In this document: one piece after another, positions 47,825 through 60,474 of the stretch
Position numbering within the stretch: position 1 is the first letter of the stretch
How the letters are laid out: the number at the start of each line of letters is the position of its first letter
Assembly: GCA_036346225.1 (NCBI GenBank)
Contig: JARFIW010000831.1
Location: forward strand, 3,100,001 to 3,164,000
Length of the DNA stretch: 64,000 bases
Direction of reading: 5' to 3'
DNA from: Platerodrilus igneus
Lineage: Eukaryota > Arthropoda > Insecta > Coleoptera > Lycidae
Translations under genes and position numbers: made by a program
The notes under the pieces: generated by a model
The model's database searches: none
Told to the model about the DNA's origin: nothing
What the model saw: only the letters and a program-made list of their open reading frames with translations

Positions 47825-48330
47825 TTAGTCTGTGATGCAGCTCTGTTGTGAAATGTGGGCGGATTGTTGGGTTCGTTTGAGACTGCTAGTTGCAGTACCT
47901 TCTGCTAGTTCTCCTCTCACGTCGGTTGTGTCGTAATGCCACATAGCTAACGTCCCGTTAATATCTGCTTTTACGAAGGTGGGTTTGTTAGCGTATGCGT
48001 TAAGAATGATTCTGATATCTTCAAATAATTGTTGCGGCGCATCCTTATATTGGAAGGAGCTGTATTGGCTACTATCCAGGTGTCTACCGTTTTGAATTTT
48101 AGTTCTATACACGCACAATGTTCGTTGAAAAATTTGTTAATTTTTGTGATTGTTATGTCCCTATTTAAGATAATTGTTGATGCCATTGGTATAATCCCTA
48201 AAGTAACTGATAGAGATTTAATTGGCACACTTGGCACTTTGCCATGTTTACTGTAAGGTTTTTGTATAAGGGGAACGCTAAGTTTTCGTGCTATTTTTGT
48301 AAGCTCGTCCATTACTGTTGCACTTCTCAT
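47825..48330 (-). pseudogene. R1-clade endonuclease domain remnant
   Basis: Minus frame 48330-47971 reads TVMDELTKIARKLSVPLIQKPYSKHGKVPSVP, where QEPY is the family motif and reads QKPY here. It continues VTLGIIPMASTIILNRDITIT. The next frame (48118-47825) has IILNAYANKPTFVKADINGTLAMWHYDTTDVRG, matching the G(A)D-N-A-H-S-x-W-H..D-x-RG signature with several active-site changes (KADINGT for GADVNAH). Catalysis would be lost. Confidence 0.82.
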
Positions 48331-48351
48331 CCCATTTATCTGTACCTATTC

Positions 48352-48925
48352 TTAACGCGTTTTGTCCTCAGTCTGTCCTTTGCGTTTCGTGCGTGTGCGT
48401 ATGTGCGTGTGCGTGTGCATTTGCGCGTGCGTGTGTGGGCGTGTGTGTGAGAGTGTTAGTGTGTGCATGTGAGTGTGAATGTATGTGTGTGTGTGGTGTG
48501 TGTGAGAGAGAGGGTGAGTGTGAGTGTGTGTATGTGTGTGTGTGCGTACGCGCGTAGGTGTGTGCAGTTTTGTTTGTACGTTTATAGTTTCTGTTACTGG
48601 GCATACTCCGTTTTTTGAATTCCAGCAACCTTTTTTGGGTTTGACAGTCCTGTTTGTTTGTGCATTTCTAGTTTCGTTTACTACATGGTACGCATATTGC
48701 TGGTTGATTGTTTTAGGAGAATTTAGTTTTTTTGTGGGTGGAATTTTCTTCGTCGCAGTGGCCACATGGGTCTTGTTGTGTAAGGCAATATTTGGTTACG
48801 TGTTTCAAGTCTTGACCTTCCAAGCATTTGGGTACTACTAGAAAGTCCTTATCTGTGAGGCACCGATATTCTACGTATATTTTTGGTTGCTTTGTGAATA
48901 TAGAGCGTAACTTTCCGTTAACCAC
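48352..48925 (-). pseudogene. R1-clade ORF1 (gag-like) C-terminal remnant
   Basis: The minus frames 48925-48713 and 48765-48352 include VVPKCLEGQDLKHVTKYC..CGHCDEE, a decayed run of CCHC zinc knuckles, which in this protein bind the element RNA. The following GCWNSKNGVCPV gives a third partial knuckle. A long (CA)n expansion then replaces the end of the protein. Frameshifted. Confidence 0.65.
48368..48560. repeat. (GT)n-rich microsatellite inside the R1-clade element
   Basis: About 190 bp of GT/GTGC/GAGT units, interrupted. It translates as Thr-His runs on the minus strand, which are not real protein. It lies between ORF1 and the endonuclease of the LINE. Confidence 0.9.
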
Positions 48926-48950
48926 GGTGACAGATAAATTGGCATGTTGT

Positions 48951-49259
48951 ATATTATAACAAGAGATTTCTAATTGATGCTAGAATTTTTTCACAGATGA
49001 CCTAAGTTTCATATAAGTTTCAGTGTATTACAGAAATAGCAGCAACTAAAAGTCCCTGATTGTCGGCCGCATATTGTTTTTCTCATTATTCATTTGTCCT
49101 CTATACTGGTGTTTCCTAAACCATTGGTGGTATCGTCGAAACATTTTTCAGAGTTTACAGAAGTTTCTGCGATTTTTGGTTAATAGATCTCAACTATCAC
49201 TAAATTAATGTGATATTGAATGAAACAAATATTGTTTCAATAGTTGCTTAGATTTAATC
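48951..49259. other. Unassigned stretch
   Basis: Nothing recognised between the R1-clade element and the LINE tail. Confidence 0.4.
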
Positions 49260-49889
49260 ATCATCATCATCATTAGGTCTTCAGTCCTAGAACTGGTTAG
49301 ACGCGTACCATCATTGTTCCCTATTCTGAACTAACCTACAGATTTCCCTGAAATATGCACAGTTTGCATCTATAACTGTCTGATCTAGGTCTACATCTAC
49401 CTCTTTTTTCCTATCTCTGCTTGTAATATATCACATACTATTCCCCAAAAATGCCTTAGAACGCATTCCGCCCTACTATTTCTCTTTTTCCCCAGATATC
49501 CTTGTTCCCCTACTATTTCTGTAACTTATTTGTTATTATCTTTGTCTGTCCATGCTATCGTCCTCATACATCTGAAGCACAGCATTTCAAAAGGCTGCTA
49601 CCGTTTTTCTGTCTGCGTTTCAGACTGCCCGTATTTCCTAGGCATACTGTGCTGTGCTCCACACATATGCTTTCAACAATTTTCTTCTTATTCTATGTTT
49701 GTTGTCTTTCCTCATAGACGCTGTTCTTTCTTGTTAGATGCAGTTCGATCACTTTCTATTGTTTTACAGTTACATTCCCTATTTCTCCGACCTTCAATGG
49801 TTGTGAAGGGAGGTAAGCAGCCTGTGGCTGCCAAGTTCCCCCAACACTTAACCATTTGGCGATTTAATATATTTTCCAATTTAATTCCA
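49260..49889 (-). mobile_element. 5'-truncated copy of the composite RTE-like LINE tail
   Basis: In the minus sense it runs from aagtgttgggggaacttggcagccacaggctgc (near 49850) through the second C-terminal region to ggactgaagacctaatgatgatgatgatgat, a (GAT)n tail. ATTTAATC flanks both sides (49252-49259 and 49890-49897), a likely 8-bp target duplication. It shows that the inner part of the duplicated tail transposes as a functional 3' end. Confidence 0.8.
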
Positions 49890-49897
49890 ATTTAATC

Positions 49898-51971
49898 GTA
49901 TTAAATAAAAAATTCTTAAAATACATCCTCGTAGAAACAAACAATAATGATTATAACAACAGAAATATGAAAGTATTAAAAAAAACCTTTAATGAGAAGA
50001 ACTCTGCTGTTTTTTCAATTTTTTGGCCCTATTAAAATTTGTAGTGTTGTTTAATCGAATTTGTATACCGATTGGCATCACTTTTATTTCAATATTTTGT
50101 TTTTGGTGTAGCACATATTCAAAATTCAGTTACATGCAAAAAAGTTTTTGCAAAGGGAAATAGAATAAGAATAGCCAGTTTTGCTAAATTTTGATATCTA
50201 TCAAAAATATCTAGTCAAACTATCGTTAACGGAACCATTTTAAATTTCACTTCCAAGTGACTATTTTAACTTACGTCATCCATTTTTTATAATTTATAAC
50301 AATAGGTAAGCCGAAATGTTTTGCTGATTCGGTTCAATCTGCACCAACATCGTTCCCTTATACTAAGCCAAAAATGCCAAAATAAAATAAATGCTAAAAT
50401 CTTCGATTTCAGGCAGATCAGTCTCGATGAATAAAATTCGGCGTGTTTTTAGAATAGGTCGTCGGTTAACGATCTAAACTCATTAAAAAATCAGGAATAC
50501 GAAAACTGATCTTTTCTGATAGATACTACATCCACATTCTGAACCAGTAAGGTGTCAGATGTGAAAAAAGTAGTGAGAAAATTGTGTTGGTGCAAAACTG
50601 ACTATGAGATCTTAATATTCTACAGCACGTGAGCAATATATTTAAAACATGTAAGCCGTATTCACTTAACGCTCATGGTCTAGATTTTTCAAAATATATT
50701 GTACATAAATTCGAAAATATTAAAGACCTTTTGATTAAACGCAAACTATCAGCAAGCGGTATAGTAAATACCAAAAGTAACGAAAGCCATGTGTCTAGAC
50801 TCTGAAGTTTTAGATGTAAATGCTGCACTAATTTAAATTAAATGGCTGCCTTAGGGTAGGGAAGAAACTCACAAAAACTGATTCCCATGAATAGAGTGTT
50901 TATAACATTTCAGATAGCCATACAGCTAAAATTGATAACTAGTTAACGAACATATATCATCGAACGCCGAAAATCGCTTGGTATGTAGATGAACTCCAAC
51001 TCTGGAAGCATTTCCCAAAAACAAAATATCACAAATCTTAAAGTTTAAACAAAACCCAAGACCTGGACATATTTAGAAACATTTTATGTAAAGCAAAATA
51101 TGTGCAATTCAATAACAATTGTTAATTTACACGTCTACAAGAAAATTGCACACTTTGTTAACACAATCGTCCGAAACTGTTTCAAGTACAGATCCGGTGA
51201 CAATGAAAACGTTTATTTAGATACAATTTTTATTAAAATACAAATAATTTAGAGCAATGTGAACTGAAGAACTAATCCGTTTGAGTATAAGCATGATACG
51301 TTTTTTCAGCATGCGTTATTTCCGACACCATTAGAAAAAGGAAAAAACTTCTATAAGCTGCAACAGCATTCATCTCAACCACAAATTAAAAGAAAAAAAA
51401 GAACAAGGAAAGAATAAAAAGTTAAATAAGGAAGTATTTAGAAAAATAACAAACCATAAAATAAAAAAAAATCGAATTGAAAAATAAAAAGTAGCAATGA
51501 AAAGGATACTAGTATAAGCATAAAACAAGAAAGAACACTGTCAATATAAAATGATTCAAAAAGAAAAATGTGCAGTATATGAAAACGAATATATAACAAA
51601 GATGAATTAGAAAAAATCGGGTGGGATTCTTTGAGATTTAGTGGCCGAATGAAGGAAATAATGACTGAAGTATTACAATCCTGGTCGTTATGATTAATTT
51701 CATCTATACGGTTCTCATTTAAAAATAATAAGCCACAAAAGCATTTTTTTTTAATTCCGAAGATTTGATTTTTATTGTTCGATTATATGAAGGGAAAATC
51801 AATCAGTTCCTTATATGTATCACTAATAAAAGGATTTAGAAGGATTTCAATTTGTAATAAAAAGGTCCTTGGTATACTTTATTTTTATTAATAGTATTAA
51901 TGTTTAATCGACCAATGATATTGTAAGCAAAACGAAGCTAGTTTTTCTAAAATTTCAAGACACGCTCTTTA
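49898..51971. other. Long unassigned AT-rich stretch
   Basis: No gene or repeat recognised over about 2 kb. Confidence 0.5.
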
Positions 51972-52270
51972 AGCGGCTTCATGAATTAGTCTGGTTGCGA
52001 GTAACTACTAATAATCCCAAGGTCCCGAGTTCGACTCTTGACATGGACCACTTGAAGAGGTTTAGGTGAACACTTTAGAAAGATAAAATCCGTTAAGATT
52101 ACAGTTAAAGTAGGTTCAACGCATGCATTGCCACACGTTTTAAAAATACTAGCCTAGCTTATTCTTGATAATGCAATGTTACGGCTAAATTATAAATTTT
52201 CAGGCAAAAAACTTGTTTACTGGTCCTTGTAGTACCTTTGTGTGGAGCACTAGCAAAATTCAATTTATGA
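51972..52270 (+). mobile_element. tRNA-derived SINE, copy G (diverged)
   Basis: tRNA-like head with attagtctgg (A-box region) and B box GAGTTCGACTCTTG near 52027-52040. Body: accacttgaagaggttaggtg-like, tgcattgccacacgttt, ctagcttattcttg, tgtttactggtccttgtagtacc, gtgtggagcac. More diverged than copies A, E and F. Confidence 0.65.
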
Positions 52271-53889
52271 GATACCTTTTGGGAAACACCGATGTAGTGA
52301 GGGAAAATAAAATTTGAGTAAGGAAAAAACGAATCTTTCTGGCAATATAAAAGATATGGTATTTAATAAAGATAAATTAATTTAGATAGCAACTACGTCC
52401 AGTCAAGCTTTTACCATTATCTTAATTTAAATCAAAACTAAACTGGGCTCTTCTGTTTCTGTTATGAACAAATGTAAATTTGTAGGCAAGTTCTACTGCC
52501 AAAGAGAGGAACGCTGGATCGTACTTCAGTTGCGGTGGAAAATAATTGAAAATTATATTATAAGTAATGATAATTGACTCTTAAGATTATTTAGCAAAGC
52601 CAATACAAATTAAGAAGCTCGGTTCACCAGATGATTGTCTATTTACCGTTCAATAGAATAATTAATGATCGAAAGACAGGTGAAAAGAGACGGCCATCTC
52701 AACTAATTTTGAGCAATATTTACTTCCTGTCATGCATTATTAAAACAAGATAAATAGCTATAATGCGGTTTTTCGTGTTGGACGGATACAGTTTCATCGA
52801 ACATCATCCTACGAGTTCGACCTTACAAGGCAACCCATTTCCATGGGAAGTGACTCCGATTCTCACGCATTTACGCATTACATTTTCTCAGTATATAATT
52901 AGAAAGGATGCTACTATAGCTACCTGTTCTTCGCTTGTAATAAATATCTCGCGGTTGCTTCACTTCTTTAATCTATTGTTATAATTTAATTAAGACTGTC
53001 ATAATATTTAACGGTAGACAATATAAATAAGTTTAAAGTTTAGCCAAAACTATGTCAAAACATTATTTTGCTGGATAGTTTTCTCACATTAATATTAATG
53101 AAATAGTCGGCAGTGTAATAACGTAATATATAAAAACCTTGTGTAAGTGTTTAACTGCAATTTTAGTATTGTTTTGTGGGTAGTTCCCGGTCATTGTATT
53201 ATTCATACCTAAGGTTAAGCCCACAAGAAAATGTTTCGTTGCGGTGGTTGATTCTCACAATCGTTATACATTAAAAATAGGTTAACGTAATGGTAATTGC
53301 AAATTTATCTACGTTCACTTCAATGCAATCTACTAAATAGTTTTCGCAAACCAAGGATTACTGTTTTGTTCTAGACAGCTGATGTTGTTTCAGTACAAGA
53401 TACAAATAACATAGATCATATGAGAAAATCGAACTCTTCGTCTCTCACACGTTGTCTGTGAGTCCAAGACAAAATTAATTTTTATGACCATTCTGTTATT
53501 AATTTTCCCGAATTTATGTCATTCTTAAATCAAACAAACTTCTAGGGTAAATACGAGTATTGATTTTCATAGGCCATTCAACCTAACAACAAAGTATGGG
53601 ATACGATACAAGTTAATTATCTGCTTTTTCGATTGGTTACTACAAAGGTAAGTTTGCATAGCAATTAGTAGCTGAGCCTAGAGGTCTAGTATGTTCTGTT
53701 TTGTGCTGTATAGAGTCACGGATGCAACAGTATCAGTATAATACGCAATCGCACAGAATAGTAATGTGTAAACATGTTCTTAAGTTGTTTCAATAAACCT
53801 GTTAGTTATCCAGCTCTGGCTTTTATTGGCCAATCAAATTCTTTTACAGTATAAATTCAACTCTGTTCACGGCGCCAACCACTCTGCTC
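52271..53889. other. Unassigned AT-rich stretch
   Basis: No gene recognised. Near 53870 the minus strand reads gttggcgccgtgaacag, which resembles a primer-binding-site string but lacks LTR context on the proper side. Confidence 0.4.
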
Positions 53890-53999
53890 CTATGATGAAC
53901 AGCGTAATACTTTCTTGGCAAAACAAATGTGGTTGCTATGATAGCACTTTGACACAGAGTAAACACCAATCCAGTTATTAATGGTCACTATGGGACTGA

Positions 54000-54085
54000 T
54001 TTCTTTTCGACCGGGTAGCTCTTTCGCCCAGAGAGCACTTTCGTCCGGGAACTCCTTTCGCCGTTGAACTCCTTTCGCCTCAGAA
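54000..54085. repeat. 17-bp minisatellite
   Basis: CTTTCG recurs at 54021, 54038, 54055 and 54072 with an exact 17-bp period; a weaker unit starts at 54004. The period is not a multiple of three, so the minus open frame that crosses it (54171-53890) is unlikely to be selected as protein. Confidence 0.88.
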
Positions 54086-54188
54086 ACCATTTCCCCACTC
54101 TTTACATCCAGTCTATCTTTGGCGGTATCGTATCCGCTTACGTTCGTGGCCACTGGTATAGCGATAAACATTTGCGGCTAATTCAAGT

Positions 54189-54375
54189 ATTAGTTCGCCT
54201 ACGCGTTCTCGCGCTTCGCGCTCGAAACAACCTTCCTTACTTATTGATTCACCTACGCGTTCTTGCGCTCGAAACAACTTTCTTCGAGTATTGGTTCCCC
54301 ACATGTTCTCGGGGTCAAACCAGCTTTCTTTTAAATATTGGTTCGTCCACACTTTCACGCGTTTTGCACTCGACC
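54189..54375. repeat. Four-unit tandem repeat, 47-54-bp period
   Basis: Units begin ttcgcctacgcgttctcgcg (54194), ttcacctacgcgttcttgcg (54248), ttccccacatgttctc (54295) and ttcgtccacactttcacgcg (54342), each followed by a ctcgaaacaa-like string. On the minus strand they give a charged 81-codon open frame (54358-54113) with repeated ERVGE segments. I do not recognise it as a known protein. It lies just past the inner end of the third unit B copy, in the orientation of that copy, so it could belong to the interior of the same element. Confidence 0.75.
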
Positions 54376-54654
54376 AATTATATAACTTTTCATCAAATAA
54401 GTTGCGACAAAGAAAGAATACTGCAAACGTTCTAAAATATATAACGCCCCGATTGTTTCCGATGGTCTCCGTACCTTCTTTTCTCTTCCGAAAAGTGATT
54501 TTAATGTTTAATGCAGGATGGTGTCGGGTGTTCTTTTAAAAGAATAAATATTTAGGATCGTGTTTATTAATTTTTCTTAAAAATTATACCTCATATTGTA
54601 GCATTTCAGTTTTCTAATGTTATTTATTAGCAAAGATTTTTGTATAAATTGCAG

Positions 54655-56766
54655 TGAATCTCTAAAACAATCGGGATCGCCTTCGTTGGGCCGTCATAAA
54701 ATTTTCTGAAATTAAAAAAAAACAAATTCTTACAATACCTTTGGAACGCCTCCTTATTTCTGCACACCCTGGCTAGCTCTAAAATCTGCTCCTTCTTGGA
54801 TACCTACCATCCTAAGTTCATTCTTTTCTCACATATACCGTCAAATAAAATTACCACTCAAATGATGCAACAAGACATACAACCTTTTTATTTACACATG
54901 TTAACAAGTTTCCATAAGCACGAAAATATTTACACATTAGTATATACAGTTTTCTAAAATGTTACCATCTCAATCTTTAAATCTTTTAAAATTTCATGAT
55001 TTTTATATATTTCCACAATTGTATTTTCAGACGAGTAGATGGGCCCGTCGTGCAACCCTAAATTGATTTTTATTCTGGTCTATTTTGAGCTCAGTAAAAC
55101 CCAGTTACTCTAAATGCTATTAAACCTCGCATTTTTGTTTAAAATAAAGTTAAAGACCCGTTTACTCCTTACAACATCAATTTTAGGTCATTAATAAACA
55201 TTTTTAAATAATCAATATCAATTGTCCTGTACATATACCCCTTTAAATGAGTTTTTATGGTAATAAAATACACCCCCCCATAAGTCAAAACACTCAAGCA
55301 CAAAATACCAGCACAAATGTTCAAGAAAAAGCAAGAAATTAATTTTCTTTACCTGGAGTCAGCTTCTTCCATCATTACCTATGGAGATGTGTTCCAAAAC
55401 CCTCGTCGTTGTGTCCATATACTTTGTTATTATACCTGGATCCAACTCATTTCCAGTCGCTATCCAAATTTCTGCCACCACCTTTAGTATTTCTACCCGG
55501 ATAATTTTCTCTACCAAGCTTAACCTTCCATAATCACTACACTTCACGCATACTTGTTTTAAACTTCTCGCTTTGTTTACCCAAGTACCATCCTATCATT
55601 GGATCGTAGCGTGTAGTAACAGCACCTTTATAAGCCAGCACCCACTTGTGCAAATCACACTTTTAATACATTACCGGTACGTTACTAACAGCGTTTTACA
55701 CTTTTAAATAGAATGTTGTATGATAATTTAACGAATAAGCGACAATCAGTACAAAGTAAAAGCACGTAATAGCAAGTAAGAGATATAAGAGATGTAAGAG
55801 CTGTAAGAGAGCCTTAATACCTCTCCCAGTGTATTTATACTCTTTTGAATACCCCTCACGGACCCTCTTTTCATCGAAAAGCTTATTTTCCAAAACCGAT
55901 TCTGCAAATTTTGTTCGTAACGAACTCCAACGTCTGAAAATTTCAAGTTTACCCTTCTTTTACAATGAAATTCGTTCAACAACATCTTACCGACGCGAGC
56001 TTCTCAAAACTTCTAGCTTTCGACCATTTATATTGCTTTCCCCCGTTTTTAATGTTCAACCCCTAGCTACCTTTCCTCGTTTCACCCATATTTACTGTCT
56101 CTTTCATAAACCCCTCTCAAACTACAGAAAATTGATATTGTGGTTGGCCTCAAAATCTACCGCGTATTTTAGACGAGTATATTAACCAACGTTTTATTAT
56201 ACGTGCTCTCTGTCTGATTTACACTATGGATATTCCGTCTTACTTTGCCTTCAAAGCATCTGTTATTTTATTAGCTTGTACATCGACCGTTACAAACAAT
56301 TCTACAGAATTTCTGTGCCAACGTTCGTTTAAGTTCTTTGAACTTGACATTTTAACTATCAGGTGTTTCTTTGAAGCAAATTGTCCGTTTAAAATTATAA
56401 TTCCGAGTTTTAGAGTTTCTTCGGATTTGTATAACAAACGTTTATTTTAGTTAAATGCAAATATACCTTTAAATTATCGATTTTCTATACTCAAAAGCTC
56501 CGTTTCCTATCCGATGCGCTTGATTTAAAATATTACAACTAATTATGCGTATCCCTGAGTTTCATGTACTCTAACGCTTCAACCCGTTATGCAATTTTGC
56601 ATTCCAATTTAGAGATACAAAAATATCTTATTATCCGTCCGTTTTTCAATATCTAAACTGATTAATTTGGCACGTAACAAAATTGTTCCTATTTCCTATA
56701 TACACAGTTATTAAGAATTTATTATCTAAACATATATACCCTTCTTAACCTATAATTTCTACGACA
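54655..56766 (-). repeat. Unit B, third copy
   Basis: On the minus strand it starts TGTCGTAGAAATTATAGG at 56766, next to a (TA)n tract. It carries agtataaatac at 55841-55831, then repeated ctcttac strings, cagtaaaacccag and gatgggcccg (near 55038). Further in are the gttgtatgtcttgttgcatca-type block, gagctagccaggg near 54780 and tatgacggcccaacgaagg near 54700-54680. Colinear with the right arm at 30892-28790 and about 2.1 kb. It shows unit B also occurs singly, not only as an inverted pair. Confidence 0.75.
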
Positions 56767-56782
56767 ATATATATATATATAT
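56767..56782. repeat. (TA)n tract abutting unit B copy 3
   Basis: Short TA repeat at the outer end of the copy, as in both arms of inverted repeat 2. Confidence 0.9.
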
Positions 56783-57579
56783 TAAATGTAATGCCCCCTT
56801 TTCGTTCATGAATCAATCACAAAAGACCAAATATTTATTTTGGAAAGCGAATTATCATCAACGTAGATGTACCTTTAAATATTTGTAAACGTCCCTTTAC
56901 AAATTGTATTCGAGGTTAATGCGTGCTTATTGGTGTATAAATTGGTCTGGCCATGCAATAGTTAACGCGTGTGCGGATGAGATTGCAAGTTGCAGGCGAA
57001 TGGACAAGTTCGTTCATTCATTTTATTCTTGCTTTTAATATTGGTGTGAGAATAACTCAACAAGATTACTTCCATCCAGGTGGCCTGGTGTCGCCAGATT
57101 GCAATTAGTTTTTAGGTCTCGGACAAAAACAACGTGACGTTTCCAATAATTGGAGGTATTTATTCCTGATTATTGGTAGTTGAAAAGTTTGCTGCTTTAA
57201 GTATAATAAATACCGTTTCACGTGGGGCATGGAGAGTTGTTTGGTTAGTTGACACGCATAATAATTCATCTATAGAAATGTAGCTTTGAAATTCAAAAAC
57301 TAAGTTTGATTAAAATTGTAGTGGAAACAAGCGATATATGCTGACTGGGTCAACAGCTGCGATTTACACGTTGTCCGAAGTAGTGAAGTACTTTGCCCTG
57401 AAGAACATATTCAGGTTATTTATATAACTAATTTCGCTACTGGACTCATTAAGGTAAACACTTTCCTTTATTTTGTATATGTCAACATTTTCATAAGAAG
57501 ATTTGCAGATTAAGTAACTCAATAGTAGATCAAATTGGTGACTGATGTTCTGTCTTCGTTATGAAATTTAAAAGTGACA

Positions 57580-57625
<46 letters not shown>

Positions 57626-58055
57626 AGCGAGCTCGTCTTCTGAAACCAAATATTAGGAATTTTATTGAAACAAGTTTCAAGTTAGTTCAGTAATGCAGAT
57701 GGCAATTGCTATATGTTTGATTTGTTGTTAGTTCAAGGTTGTAAATATAAAAGTAACATACTAGTTTTGAGAAACTTTTGGAAACAAACAATACGCATAC
57801 TTGTGCCATATTTTATGTACTCTAATTGCCAGATCTGTGAATTATAAAATTCATTAACGTTGTTTAATTATAAATTATCTTTAATATATTTTGAATATAA
57901 GTCAAACTTCAGTAAGCGTTTTTCGCTTATTGTAAATATATATTGTACTTATAAAAGAAACCTTTAGAATTCATTATAAATCTAAACTTGGTTTCTTTTT
58001 ATTGCTGAAGGTTTCAAAATGAATGGTGTACTTGAGAATTAGAGGATATTGACGT

Positions 58056-58106
<51 letters not shown>

Positions 58107-59035
58107 CTTTAAATTCAGTAAATGTTTTTTGAAAATTTTAACTATAAAACCCACAAGAATTCCTTACAACAATGTAAATTTGTTTAACTATTACTTGGGT
58201 ATTGCTTTATGTATTTTATGAAGGCCAAACAGTGACCTCGGTTAATGATTTTTCTTGTATGTATTTTTATGTTTCACATTTAACCAAGATACTTATTGCT
58301 GTTGAAGTTGATCATAACCAAAAGGTGTCTTTTCTGCATCTTACCATAGGTTTATCTTGTAAGTATTCTTTGATGCAGTGGCGCCTCTCAACCCCTATCT
58401 TTTCTTTGAAAGGCTAGTCCCACGACCACTCCCGCGTGACGTAAAAATCAAGTTAGTCCGAAAGTACAGTCGGCGATTCCGTTACTTTCAAAGCCGCCTT
58501 CACCCTGCCCAAATTTTTAAGGTATCCACTGAACTTCACCAGCGATTCTAACCTACCTGTGTATGGGGCATTATTTAACCTTAGAAGGTTAAATGTAACC
58601 AAATATATCAGGAATTACCACGGAATGGGAAACAAACTTGACTTTTAGACTTTCCACCAAATATTAAACGTTTTATCGTATGATATTTGTATACTGAAAA
58701 TTGGAAATGACATCTCAGGTAATGAACGTAAGTTTTTAAGCGTTTGCGTGCGTGTCTGCCAACCTTCAACAGTTTTTAATAAATTTTCACAAATTAGAAT
58801 TTGAAACGGTGCAGAAATCATACATAAAATGCAACTTAAGACATCCATCATGTACCACATATACGATAGCATAAATTTAGATTTAATAACTTGAATGACA
58901 GATAATTAACTAACGTGAAATCAAGCGGAAATCGACGCGAGCACGATTTCAGTATAAAAAGTTCTAGAAAATTCGATTGTGACGATTTCCGTAAGATAGA
59001 TAGCGTCAGTTGTTCTTTGAAAAGTAAAAAAAAAG
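56783..59035. other. Unassigned AT-rich stretch with two long (TA)n tracts
   Basis: TA microsatellites at about 57581-57620 and 58060-58104. Otherwise no gene recognised. Open frames at 58202-58417 and 58645-58872 lack family features. Confidence 0.5.
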
Positions 59036-59110
59036 AACGAGCTCAGCATCGAACCTGGGACCACGTGCGTGCTATCCGAAAACATTAGCACTGAGTTAGT
59101 GTGCCGAACA
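59036..59110 (-). mobile_element. tRNA-like head of a second SINE family or tRNA pseudogene
   Basis: On the minus strand GGCACACTAACTCAGTGC (A-box region, about 59105-59088) is followed 33 bp on by the B box AGGTTCGATGCT (59056-59045). The intervening caaccac-like bases resemble a decayed anticodon arm. No acceptor-stem pairing, so it is not a working tRNA. The body has no second copy in this window. Confidence 0.5.
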
Positions 59111-60474
59111 TTTGTAGAAATGTAGAATGTTTTACACGTGTATTTTCTAACGCCACGCGAAAATTCTTCGATTTACTCGGTAATTCACGATCGAATGTAA
59201 CTGTTCGGGCGAGTTCGATCGCGTCTGTGGACGGAATTTAATATATATTTTTTAAAAATTACCTTTTTTTATTCGAAATCGGCGCATAATTAGATTCTAA
59301 ATCGATTTTTATGACGTACAATTCATATTAGGCATTTTATAGCGACGTATTTTGCAATTTAGAAATGGACTTTGTTTTCTCAGATTTTGATGAAAATGCT
59401 TCGGTCGCGTCCAACGACGTTCGCAATCCAATATTGACAGAAGCTGAATAATTTTGGGCAACTTTACTCGTAATATTCTCAAAAATAGATCTCTTACGTG
59501 GATACTGTGTCAAATCCAGGTTCTAAATCGAGTATCGAGACTCCCTATGTATGTTAAGTATTTTATAAAGCTTCGAAGCGAATTTTGGAAACCACCTCGC
59601 AAACATTTAGATCGACACCCTGGAGGTACTTTAACACCGCACATTCGGTTCCTACGTTCGAAAAAATAGATTTTTTTTACACGCAACGCATGACAACCGT
59701 AAAACCAAAAATCGCCGAAAATACCGTTCTCCATAGAACGACGTTCCTTCCGACCCGCGGCCACACTCCTCTCGGAGGAGATACGCGATCAGTTTCATCT
59801 AAGATCTTAAGTATCGAAGCGAGAGCCAGCTATGAAATCTTATAGTACTGTAAAGGGCATTATGAGAGTACGCGTATGATGAGTGGACGTATAAGCGCCA
59901 TACAGATATTTTCGAGATGAAGTTCTGCAAGCATTGCTACAACCATAGATGTCAAAGTATGCAAAAATTTTAAATAATAATAGCTACTTTTAGATTTCTG
60001 AAGACTTTTGACGTTCGAAGACATTTAGAAAAGAAACAACCCACCATTTCACACCTGAACTTAAAAAAAATTGTATATATCCGTGATCTGAATCAACATC
60101 AAAACTAGGAAAAAAATGCCTAAAAAATTTTTCAAATTACTTTCTTATAGAAAAAGTTAATTTGAAAGGTTCTGGACTAAGGATAAATTTAAAACTGAAC
60201 ATTTTTTCCAACACATGATTTACTACTAAGGAAATCCAATTATTTTATGCTGTAACTGAACAGAAAGGCTAGTAAAATTTCAACGAAACGCTTAGCCGAG
60301 AAAGACTGAACATTTCATACGAATGTGTTTTGCACATTGATATTCTGATTTAGAACTGATAAAAGTAATAGAAATAATTAAATTGATTCTTTACTATATA
60401 CTAACCTATAATATTTACAGTCGTTTTAAAGATTTGTTATAGGCGAATGAGGCGTTCAATCATTAAATTTTTAA
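59111..60474. other. Unassigned stretch
   Basis: 59160-59870 is GC-richer with open frames on both strands (for example 59585-59845, 86 codons), but no known domain was seen. The rest is AT-rich and featureless. Confidence 0.4.

Larger units (their letters stand above)
45160..48950 (-). mobile_element. R1-clade non-LTR retrotransposon, degenerate
   Basis: Read on the minus strand it has, in order, an ORF1 zinc-knuckle region (48925-48570), an endonuclease (48330-47825), a reverse transcriptase (about 47220-46180) and a C-terminal region with a CCHC-like knuckle (45827-45423). That order and the domain styles fit the R1/I superfamily, not the RTE-like LINEs nearby. It is GC-richer and T/G-skewed on the plus strand relative to its flanks. 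The 3' end (near 45160) is approximate. R1-type elements often have sequence-specific targets, but no rDNA is visible here. Confidence 0.85.

Noticed and set aside
48368..48765. Open frames with long Thr-His runs
   Set aside because: They are the translation of the (CA)n microsatellite; only the zinc-knuckle-like part upstream has family meaning.
53862..53880. gttggcgccgtgaacag on the minus strand as a primer-binding site of the unit B element
   Set aside because: It lies about 800 bp past the unit B end instead of directly after it, and no coding region follows.
59045..59105. Functional tRNA gene on the minus strand
   Set aside because: Box spacing is right, but the acceptor and anticodon stems do not pair; kept only as a tRNA-like head.
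59454..59845. Three overlapping open frames in a GC-richer patch
   Set aside because: No domain, splice signal or repeat match; mirrored frames on both strands point to composition rather than coding.
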